From SZUA-100 sp965248135 (GTDB lineage: Bacteria > Pseudomonadota > Alphaproteobacteria > Rhizobiales > Rhizobiaceae), in NCBI GenBank assembly GCA_965248135.1, contig CBDFIN010000012.1, positions 2,294,001 through 2,358,000 of the forward strand: a stretch of DNA of 64,000 bases. The letters are read 5' to 3'. Position 1 is the stretch's first letter, and every line of letters starts with the position of its first letter. Shown here piece by piece: positions 17,456-24,735 of this stretch. Made by a program: the position numbers and the translations under genes. The notes beneath the pieces are model-generated. The model was not told the origin of the DNA. It ran no database searches and saw only the letters and a program-made list of their open reading frames with translations.

Positions 17456-18565
17456 TCAAGACCCGCCAATAGGTTTCATGTTACCGCCTTGCCAAACATG
17501 CAGCCGATGAGAAAAAGCCGAGGCGCGGCCATCGCGATTAAATGTCACCGGACCCATGACGGATTGGAATGTTCTTCCTTCGAGCTCCAGCTGGCCACTG
17601 AGCGCCGCCTCAATGGCAATTTGGGTCATCGCATAGCCGGGAATAAGCGCCCCTTGAGGTTCAACATTTTCGCTGCGTAAACGGCTAACCAGATCTGCTG
17701 CTTCGGGAAGCAACTCGGGCGCCAGCGGAAACACCGCCAATATGCCCGCCGGCACGCTATCGGCGCTATCGATGTGAGGCAGCATAATCAGCGATTCACC
17801 CCCGGCGATCTCTATCGGCAGTTTCAACTTTTGGACATCGCGGGCGATCTGGGCAATATCTTCGGCTCCACCACCAACAAACAATGCTTCAATGCCGCTT
17901 TTTGACAATCGCCGTAGGAGCGATATCTGATTGGACTGGAGCGGGCGAAAATTTGCCTGGCCAACTGGTCTTTGCCCACTGAGATCGGCAAGAGTGCGCA
18001 ATCCATCGGCCAGACCGCGCCCGTAGACGCTGCCATCGTCGGCTATCGCATAGGGTTTGCCCCGCCAGCGTTTTAACAAAATACCGGCGATATTGCTGAT
18101 TTCTTCATCTGGACCCGACGACAGCGTGTAGGCCAGCCAGCCATCTTTCTTTCGGCCTTGCGCAAGACGTGAGACGCGCGCGTAAGGGGCAATTACCGGT
18201 ATCTTTTTTGGCGACAGTACATCGAGCGCGGCATAAAACGCTTCGCTGCACAGCGGGCCAACAACGATCTGGACTTTGAGTTTAGCCATTTGGTTGGCGG
18301 CTTTGGTGGCCGGCTTTGCTTTGCATCCAGTGTCTAACACCTCTATTCGTACCGGCTGGCCGGCGTTACCGCCAATTTGGGCAGCCAGTCGGGCACCAAG
18401 TTCCAGTTGCCTGCCAAGCAACGCGGTTTTTCCGCTCAATGCGGTAAGCACGCCGATGGTAATATCATCGGCCCTGGCTCTAATCGCATGATGCAAAAAC
18501 ACACCGGCCAGGACTAGTGCTGCAAAAACCAGTTTTCCGGTACAGATGAATCGATTGCATTTCAT
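17456..18565 (-). CDS. Branched-chain amino acid-type ABC substrate-binding protein
   Basis: A 369-residue periplasmic binding protein of the LivJ type (Peripla_BP_6 fold). Residues 1-32 form a signal peptide (basic MKCNRFICTGK, hydrophobic core, ARA cleavage). The mature part starts with ITIGVLTALSGKTALLGRQL, then VGPLCSEAFYAALDVLSPKK and the family's second-lobe pattern (KPYAIADDGSVYGRGL). The ligand is unknown. No permease or ATPase lies nearby. It is followed by the P1 peptidase 4 bp on, suggesting peptide or amino-acid capture plus processing. A related gene is divergent from it. Confidence 0.85.
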   Translation of the reverse strand: MKCNRFICTGKLVFAALVLAGVFLHHAIRARADDITIGVLTALSGKTALLGRQLELGARLAAQIGGNAGQPVRIEVLDTGCKAKPATKAANQMAKLKVQIVVGPLCSEAFYAALDVLSPKKIPVIAPYARVSRLAQGRKKDGWLAYTLSSGPDEEISNIAGILLKRWRGKPYAIADDGSVYGRGLADGLRTLADLSGQRPVGQANFRPLQSNQISLLRRLSKSGIEALFVGGGAEDIAQIARDVQKLKLPIEIAGGESLIMLPHIDSADSVPAGILAVFPLAPELLPEAADLVSRLRSENVEPQGALIPGYAMTQIAIEAALSGQLELEGRTFQSVMGPVTFNRDGRASAFSHRLHVWQGGNMKPIGGS

Positions 18566-18776
18566 GGCAATTCCTTAGCACATCAAAGGGGGCTGAAAAG
18601 GCAGGAGTTTCCCGCATATTGCATTATCACGGGCATTTTGGGCACGTTGGTAACTAATTATTGCTGCAAAGGGTTGCGCAATGAACGAATTGCCGCTTTA
18701 CAAGACGCGACCACAGGGTCAAAATCGTATCAGAACCGCCATCGACAATGGTGCGGGCACAAATGGGAGTAGAAAT

Positions 18777-19991
18777 ATGGTCAAATCAATTAAAACAGTA
18801 TTGGCTGCAGGCGTGGCACTTGGTTGTCTTGCTATGCCGATGAACGCGGTGGCTGCTGATATTAAAATCGGATTCCTGGGCGGTTTTACCGGCCCGATTG
18901 AATCGCTTGTTCCACCGATTGCCGAGGGCGCTAAACTGGCTCTTAATCAGGTAAACGCTGCCGGTGGTGTGCTTGGCGGGAAGACGCTTGAGCTGGTGAC
19001 GGCAGATACAACTTGTGCCGATGCAACCAAGGCTTCCGATGCTGCAGACCGGCTGGTAAACGTCGAAAAGGTTGTGGCAATCGTTGGCGCATTGTGTTCG
19101 GGTGCGACAATCGCATCGGCTAACAATGCGGGTATTCCAGCGGGTGTTGCGATGGTTTCCCCTGCCGCCACGTCGCCGAAACTGACGACGCTGGAAGACA
19201 AGGACCTGATGTTTCGCACGGCACCTTCCGATGCGTTTCAGGGACAGGTTTTGGCACGTCTGATAATGTCCAAGGGTATCAAATCAGTCGCCGTAACTTA
19301 TGTTAACAATGATTATGGCAAAGGTTTTGCCGACTCGTTTTCAAGGGCTTTTGCCGCAGCAGGTGGAATCGTTACTGCCAATGAAGCTCATGAAGACGGT
19401 AAATCAGATTATCGAGCAGAAATCGGCTCTCTGGCTTCCGCTGGTGGCGAGGCGCTCGTTCTGCTGGCCTATGGCGATGGCTCCGGCATGACGTTTACAC
19501 GTCAGGCATTGGAATCAGGTGACTTCAATATGTTTGCCGGTGGTGATGGTATGGTTTCGACTGCCTTCATCAAGAATATGGGAACATCCATTGATGGTAA
19601 GTTCATCCTGACCAACCCCGGCGCCACAGGCGGCGCGGCAACAGACATGTATACTGCCGCAGCGACGGCCGCCAATCTTGATCCAAAAGCGGTATATGGT
19701 GCCAATTCCTATGACGCGGCCTTTATTCTTGCCCTGGCTATCGAGCAGGCCGGCAGTGCCGATCGTGCTGCTATCGCTAAATCCGTGCGCGATGTGGCCA
19801 GCGCTCCTGGTGAGATTATTCATCCAGGTGAATGGGCCAAGGCCGTAGCCGCCATCAAGGCCGGCAAGGGTGTCAACTATGATGGTGCAACTGGCAGTAT
19901 CGATTTTGATGAAGCTGGCGATGTTGCTGGAACCTACGACGAAGTCAAGATCGAAAATGGTGCCACTGTTATCGTTGGACCTGCAGACTAA
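18777..19991 (+). CDS. Branched-chain amino acid ABC substrate-binding protein
   Basis: A 404-residue LivJ-type periplasmic binding protein. The signal peptide is residues 1-27 (KTVLAAGVALGCLAMPMNAVAA). The mature protein opens DIKIGFLGGFTGPIESLVPP, with the ligand-site stretch IVGALCSGATIASANNAGI and SVAVTYVNNDYGKGFADSFS in lobe two. ATG 18777 is chosen because GGGAG lies 7 bp before it; an upstream ATG adds 32 unlike residues. It is divergent from a weaker paralog across a 211-bp gap, and is followed by a clear terminator, so it is a single-gene transcript without its own permease. Confidence 0.9.
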   Translation: MVKSIKTVLAAGVALGCLAMPMNAVAADIKIGFLGGFTGPIESLVPPIAEGAKLALNQVNAAGGVLGGKTLELVTADTTCADATKASDAADRLVNVEKVVAIVGALCSGATIASANNAGIPAGVAMVSPAATSPKLTTLEDKDLMFRTAPSDAFQGQVLARLIMSKGIKSVAVTYVNNDYGKGFADSFSRAFAAAGGIVTANEAHEDGKSDYRAEIGSLASAGGEALVLLAYGDGSGMTFTRQALESGDFNMFAGGDGMVSTAFIKNMGTSIDGKFILTNPGATGGAATDMYTAAATAANLDPKAVYGANSYDAAFILALAIEQAGSADRAAIAKSVRDVASAPGEIIHPGEWAKAVAAIKAGKGVNYDGATGSIDFDEAGDVAGTYDEVKIENGATVIVGPAD

Positions 19992-20016
19992 AAAAAACTG
20001 CTTTCAAACAACATCG

Positions 20017-20043
20017 AACCCGGGCATTCGTGTCCGGGTTTTG
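20017..20043 (+). terminator. Rho-independent terminator after the binding-protein gene
   Basis: A 7-bp stem AACCCGG (20017-20023) and CCGGGTT (20034-20040) with a 10-base loop, followed by further T. It sits 26 bp after the stop of the substrate-binding protein gene. Confidence 0.65.
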
Positions 20044-20098
20044 TGTCTCAATAGTTTGCATTTGGTGGTACTGCATCACCAGATGATTGCGTTGAATA

Positions 20099-20536
20099 TT
20101 GCCGGGGAGAGCGAACATAGCTGACTACGTTAACCCGGATCCCGACCATTTTGCCCTTTTTAAAGAACTGCCGCTCGACCGGCCAATCCATATGCTCAAT
20201 CTGGTCCAGTTGAACGAGCAGGCTGTTTACGAGGATGGCCAGGTAATCAGCGGTAAAGATGCTTATGGGGAATATGGCCGTTTGAGCGGGCCGATATTCA
20301 AACGCCTGGGTGGGAGGCTGGTTTGGTCCGGCAGTTTTGAGCACATGGTTATCGGTCCGGTGGATGAGGTTTGGGATATTGCTTTCATCGCCGAATATCC
20401 GACCGGTCAGGCTTTTCTCGACATGGTTCGCGATCCGCAGTATCGGGCGGTGGTCCATCATCGCACGGCGGCGGTAAAAACCTCGCGGCTCATCCGCCTT
20501 GAGCCCAAGGAAAGCGGTGCCGGATTTGGCGAGTGA
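20099..20536 (+). CDS. DUF1330 family protein
   Basis: A protein of about 140 residues of the DUF1330 family, a ferredoxin-like dimeric alpha/beta-barrel fold with no assigned reaction. Motifs: RPIHMLNLVQLNEQAVYEDG, AYGEYGRLSGPIFKRLGGRL and MVRDPQYRAVVHHRTAAVKT. Coordinates start at the nearest canonical codon, TTG 20099, which has no Shine-Dalgarno. A better-placed GGGGAG (20104-20109) lies 7 bp before an ATA codon (20117), exactly where homologs begin (ATA-Ala-Asp-Tyr-Val). The true start may be that ATA. It converges on parE. Confidence 0.8.
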   Translation: MPGRANIADYVNPDPDHFALFKELPLDRPIHMLNLVQLNEQAVYEDGQVISGKDAYGEYGRLSGPIFKRLGGRLVWSGSFEHMVIGPVDEVWDIAFIAEYPTGQAFLDMVRDPQYRAVVHHRTAAVKTSRLIRLEPKESGAGFGE

Positions 20537-20572
20537 CGCCAATTGAGAAGATCACGGAATTTTTAAGATGCA

Positions 20573-22651
20573 CTAAACGTCCAGCAGTTCTTCGCTGGCG
20601 AACTCTGCATTATTCTGGATAAAGTGAAACCGGGCCTCGGGCTTGGTGCCCATCAGGTGCCCGACGGTTATCTTTGTTGCCTCCGGCTCGGCAATCTCCA
20701 CCCGCAGCAGCGAGCGCTTGGCCGGGTCCATGGTGGTTTCTTTCAACTGGCGGGGCATCATTTCGCCTAACCCTTTGAAGCGGCCAATATCGATCTTCTT
20801 GTTGCCCTTGAATTCTTGTTCCAGCAATTCGTCGCGATGAGCATCGTCGCGGGCATAAAGCGTCTTGCCGCCCTGCGAAATCCGATAAAGCGGCGGAATA
20901 GCCAGATAAAGATGACCATCGCGAATAAGGTCCGGCATCTCGGAATAGAAAAACGTGATCAACAGCGAAGCGATATGAGCACCGTCGACATCGGCATCGG
21001 TCATGATGATGACCCGGTCGTAGCGCAAATCGGCATCGCGGTATTTTGATCGCGTGCCACAGCCAAGCGCCTGAATAAGATCGGCAATCTGCTGGCTTTG
21101 GGCCATTTTGTCACGGCTGGCGCTTACCACATTGAGAATTTTTCCGCGCAGCGGAAGGATCGCCTGGTTTTTACGGTTGCGTGCCTGCTTGGCCGAACCA
21201 CCGGCTGAATCGCCTTCGACAATGAATATTTCCGTGCCGCCTGCCGCCGATTGTGAACAGTCGGCCAGTTTGCCCGGTAACCGCAATTTGCGCGATGCGC
21301 TCTTGCGGTTGATTTCCTTTTCCTTGCGCCGCCGCATGCGTTCTTCGGCGCGGTCAGCCACCCAGTCGAGCAGTTTGTCTGCCTCCTGGGGGGAGGCGGC
21401 AAGCCAGTGGTCGAACGGGTCGCGTACCGCATTTTCGACTACCCTTTGGGCTTCGACGGTCGCCAACCTGTCTTTGGTCTGGCCGACAAATTCTGGCTCA
21501 CGTATAAAGACCGACAACATGGCCGCCGCAGAGGTCATCACATCGTCAGTCGTGATAACAGAAGCACGTTTGTTTCCAACAATTTCGGCATAAGACTTCA
21601 AGCTTCGTGTTAGCGCGATGCGGAAGCCGGCCTCATGCGTGCCACCTTCTGGTGTCGGCACCGTGTTGCAATAGGAATTGACAAAACCGTCATCACCATA
21701 CCAGGCGACGGCCCATTCAATGGTGCCATGGCCGCCGGTCTTTTCTGATTTGCCAAAGAACGGTTCGCGGGTCACCTGATGCTGTTTGCCGAGCGAAGCC
21801 TCAAGATAGTCGCGCAATCCGCCGGGAAAATGGAACGTCGCATTTTTTGGTGTTTCATCCTTTTCGCCGATAAGTGAGGGTGCGCACGACCAGCGAATTT
21901 CGACACCGCCATACAAATAGGCCTTTGAACGCGCCATCGTGAACAGGCGCGCCGGCTCAAATTTTGCATTCATGCCGAATATTTCCGCGTCCGGGTGGAA
22001 CCGCACCTTGGTGCCGCGCCGATTGTGTATCTCGCCCAACGATTCCAGTTTACCGGTGGCAATGCCTTTCGAAAATTGCTGGCGGAATAACTGGCGATTG
22101 CGCGCCACTTCAACCACAAGATCATCGGAAAGCGCATTAACCACCGAAACGCCAACACCATGCAGACCGCCCGATGTCTCATAGACATTACTGTCGAATT
22201 TGCCACCGGCGTGAAGTGTCGTCATGATCACTTCCAGTGCCGATTTTTGCTTGAATTTCGGGTGAGGGTCGACCGGTATGCCGCGGCCATTGTCGCTGAC
22301 CGAGAGATAACCTTCCTCGTCCAGTTCGACCTCAATCCAGCTGGCATGGCCAGCGACCGCCTCATCCATCGAATTGTCGATCACCTCGGCAAAAAGATGG
22401 TGCAGTGCTTTGATATCTGTGCCGCCGATATACATGCCCGGCCTGCGGCGCACCGGCTCGAGCCCTTCCAACACCTCAATGTCTGAAGCGCTGTAGCCGC
22501 TGCCCTTGGCCGATGAAATTGCCGCCGCATTGCCGCCATTGCTGCGGCGCGGTTTTCGATCAGCCGTTTTGGCCGATTGCCGCTCTGCCCGGCTTGCCGG
22601 TTTGGTGGCCGTATTGTTGTCAACCGAAAACAGATCGTTGGTGGTGTCCAT
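20573..22651 (-). CDS. parE: DNA topoisomerase IV subunit B
   Basis: A 692-residue GHKL ATPase subunit of topoisomerase IV, which decatenates daughter chromosomes. After a low-complexity N-terminal 60 residues come YIGGTDIKALHHLFAEVIDN (ATP-binding Asn/Asp), DNGRGIPVDPHPK, the lid GGLHGVGVSVVNALS, and the TOPRIM region EGDSAGGSAKQARNRKNQAI with MTDADVDGAHIASL (metal-binding Asp). The sequence GTRSKYRDADLRYDRVIIMT is more like ParE than GyrB. The gyrB-type C-terminal insert is absent, consistent with ParE. Confidence 0.95.
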   Translation of the reverse strand: MDTTNDLFSVDNNTATKPASRAERQSAKTADRKPRRSNGGNAAAISSAKGSGYSASDIEVLEGLEPVRRRPGMYIGGTDIKALHHLFAEVIDNSMDEAVAGHASWIEVELDEEGYLSVSDNGRGIPVDPHPKFKQKSALEVIMTTLHAGGKFDSNVYETSGGLHGVGVSVVNALSDDLVVEVARNRQLFRQQFSKGIATGKLESLGEIHNRRGTKVRFHPDAEIFGMNAKFEPARLFTMARSKAYLYGGVEIRWSCAPSLIGEKDETPKNATFHFPGGLRDYLEASLGKQHQVTREPFFGKSEKTGGHGTIEWAVAWYGDDGFVNSYCNTVPTPEGGTHEAGFRIALTRSLKSYAEIVGNKRASVITTDDVMTSAAAMLSVFIREPEFVGQTKDRLATVEAQRVVENAVRDPFDHWLAASPQEADKLLDWVADRAEERMRRRKEKEINRKSASRKLRLPGKLADCSQSAAGGTEIFIVEGDSAGGSAKQARNRKNQAILPLRGKILNVVSASRDKMAQSQQIADLIQALGCGTRSKYRDADLRYDRVIIMTDADVDGAHIASLLITFFYSEMPDLIRDGHLYLAIPPLYRISQGGKTLYARDDAHRDELLEQEFKGNKKIDIGRFKGLGEMMPRQLKETTMDPAKRSLLRVEIAEPEATKITVGHLMGTKPEARFHFIQNNAEFASEELLDV

Positions 22652-22843
22652 AGACGGGGCGCCCTTATGTTTTTCGAATCACACCATTATAGAACGAAGG
22701 TGTGAATGGCGGAAATCGATGATACTGGACAGAAACTTGATTCACGTTATGTTCTAAAGCTTCCTGCATCTCCTGTAAAGCACAGGCTGGTGAAAACTAG
22801 CGATGTCGGATACTAATTTCAGTGAAGGGCGAACCAGGGATGA

Positions 22844-23524
22844 ATGCAATTGATCTGTAATATTTGCGATGGTGACGAATTTTGTGATTTTCGGGGGAGG
22901 CCAGGTGAACAGTGCGTTCAATGCGGCGCTCTGGCGCGTCACCGGGTCGCGCTTGCGGTGTATGAAAACCATCTCTTCCCGATGATTGCCGAAAAACCAC
23001 GCGGACGGATTTTACATCTTGCGCCTGAACCGGCTCTTTTCCCGCTTTTGCAGCGCCGGCTGGGTGCCGGCTATATTTGCGCAGATGCCTCACCGCAGCG
23101 TTATCCCCATGCCAGGTGTTTGAAATTGTTCTTTCCCAAAAACTTTGACATATTCCCGGACGGTTATTTCAATGCCATTTTGCATAATCACGTGCTGGAG
23201 CACATTCCCGGTCATTTTGGCGATCATCTGACGGGGTTTGCCCGGCTGTTGAAACCGGGTGGGCGGATGATATTTTCCATACCCGGGCCATATATGGGCC
23301 GGCAAACGATAGAGGGTGGAGAACATCTTGACAGCGATGGCGAGCGGCTGGAAAAATTCCTGCAGGAAGATCACTACAAACTGTTTGGTGCTGACTTTGT
23401 TGACTTTATTGAGGCAATACCAGGTGGCAGACGGGTTGATGAAGGTGTGAGCGATGAAATGAGAACGCAACTCAATGTTCGGCCCAAAAAGGCGCCGTTT
23501 TTTATTTGGCAAAAGGACAGCTGA
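22844..23524 (+). CDS. Class I SAM-dependent methyltransferase with N-terminal Cys motif
   Basis: A 226-residue protein. The N-terminal 30 residues carry paired cysteines (CNICDGDEFCDF then CVQCGALARHR) that could hold zinc. The rest is a Rossmann methyltransferase: a degenerate motif I (RILHLAPEPALFPLL), an acidic loop CADASPQ, LHNHVLEHIP as motif IV, and FARLLKPGGRMIFSIPGP as motif V-VI. Related proteins methylate sugars or lipids in surface polysaccharide pathways, but no substrate can be named. Its stop overlaps the start of the aminotransferase gene (TGATG), so the two work from one mRNA. Confidence 0.8.
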   Translation: MQLICNICDGDEFCDFRGRPGEQCVQCGALARHRVALAVYENHLFPMIAEKPRGRILHLAPEPALFPLLQRRLGAGYICADASPQRYPHARCLKLFFPKNFDIFPDGYFNAILHNHVLEHIPGHFGDHLTGFARLLKPGGRMIFSIPGPYMGRQTIEGGEHLDSDGERLEKFLQEDHYKLFGADFVDFIEAIPGGRRVDEGVSDEMRTQLNVRPKKAPFFIWQKDS

Positions 23525-24639
23525 TGGCCCACGCACCTGTTTTTACACCATTGATCGCCTCCTTGCCTTCTACGGTGCCATTTGTCGGGCCCGAGGTGCA
23601 GGAGCGGGCAATTGGAGCGCCGTTTCGGGCCCGCATCGGTGCCAATGAAAGCGTTTTTGGCGCTTCACCCAAGGCCCATGCCGCCATTGCGGCAGCACTT
23701 GCCCATTGCTGGAAATATACCGATCCTGAATTTGTTGACTTGAAAGAGGCTATCGCCAGCCACCACCAGGTGCCAATCCAGAATATCGTTGTCGGCGAGG
23801 GGATAGACGGGCTGCTCGGCGTAGCATCGAGATTATTTGTCGAACCGGGAGTTGCCGTGGCGACTTCGCTTGGCGCCTATCCGACCTTCAATTATCACAT
23901 TGCCGGTCTGGGCGGGCGGCTGGTAACCGCTCCCTATGTGGATGATCATGAAAGTCCTGACGCCTTGCTTGAGTTGGCAAGCCGGCAAAAAGCCCGAATA
24001 ATCTATCTCGCCAATCCTGACAATCCGATGGGCACGTGGTGGACCGGCACTGAAATCGATAGAATGATTGCCCGTTTGCCGGCCTCGTCGGTGTTGTTTC
24101 TTGACGAGGCTTATGTCGAATTTGCACCTGATGACACATCGCCAAAAATTGATCTTGAAAACCCGCAAGTGCTGCGCTTTCGCACTTTTTCAAAGGCCTA
24201 TGGTCTGGCCGGTGCGCGGGTCGGCTACGCCATTGGTCATGTTGGGGTGATCAGCGCCTTCGATAAGATCCGCAATCATTTCGGCATGAATTGTTTTGCT
24301 ATTCAAGGTGCAAACGCCGCCATACGCGACCAGCTTTGGCTGGCCAAGGTCAAAAACAAGGTGGCAGCGGCGAGAGATCGCATTGCTGCAATTGCGGCCA
24401 ATAACGGGCTTGTCACGTTGCCATCGGCAGCTAATTTTGTGGCAATCGACTGCGGCAGGGATGGTGATTTCGCCCGCGCGGTTCTGGCCAGTCTCGGCAA
24501 GCAGGGAGTTTTTGTTCGCATGTCTGGCGTGGTGCCACAAGACCGCTGCATCCGTGTCAGTACCGGCACAAACGACGATCTAAACATCTTTGAACAATGT
24601 CTGCCGGTGGCGTTAAGCGAGGCGGGCGACCTATCGTAG
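23524..24639 (+). CDS. HisC-like pyridoxal-phosphate aminotransferase
   Basis: A 371-residue fold-type I aminotransferase of the histidinol-phosphate aminotransferase group. Visible: IGANESVFGASPKAHAAIAA (substrate Asn region, about residue 40), VGEGIDGLLGVASRLF, the cofactor residues in YLANPDNPMGTWWTG and LFLDEAYVEFAP, and the Schiff-base lysine in FRTFSKAYGLAGARVGYAIG (about residue 225). It could be HisC itself or a paralog for aromatic or other amino acids. It overlaps the methyltransferase gene. A copper promoter starts 34 bp after its stop. Confidence 0.82.
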   Translation: MAHAPVFTPLIASLPSTVPFVGPEVQERAIGAPFRARIGANESVFGASPKAHAAIAAALAHCWKYTDPEFVDLKEAIASHHQVPIQNIVVGEGIDGLLGVASRLFVEPGVAVATSLGAYPTFNYHIAGLGGRLVTAPYVDDHESPDALLELASRQKARIIYLANPDNPMGTWWTGTEIDRMIARLPASSVLFLDEAYVEFAPDDTSPKIDLENPQVLRFRTFSKAYGLAGARVGYAIGHVGVISAFDKIRNHFGMNCFAIQGANAAIRDQLWLAKVKNKVAAARDRIAAIAANNGLVTLPSAANFVAIDCGRDGDFARAVLASLGKQGVFVRMSGVVPQDRCIRVSTGTNDDLNIFEQCLPVALSEAGDLS

Positions 24640-24673
24640 GGCCGGCATTCGCCATGGCAGGCAAATTTGCCCC

Positions 24674-24704
24674 TTGACCTTCCATCGAATGGAAGGTCTA
24701 TCTG
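24674..24704 (+). promoter_or_regulatory. CueR-type copper operator and promoter for copA
   Basis: A perfect inverted repeat ACCTTCCAT-CGA-ATGGAAGGT (24677-24697) lies between TTGACC (24674-24679) and TATCTG (24699-24704). The 19-bp spacer is the over-long spacing typical of MerR-family promoters, and ACCTTCC-N7-GGAAGGT is the known CueR box. The matching regulator gene is third-base adjacent in function, at 27132. This strongly implies Cu(I)-induced transcription of the whole copper operon. Confidence 0.85.
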
Positions 24705-24735
24705 CTGGTCGAACCTGATATATGAGGCAGATATC

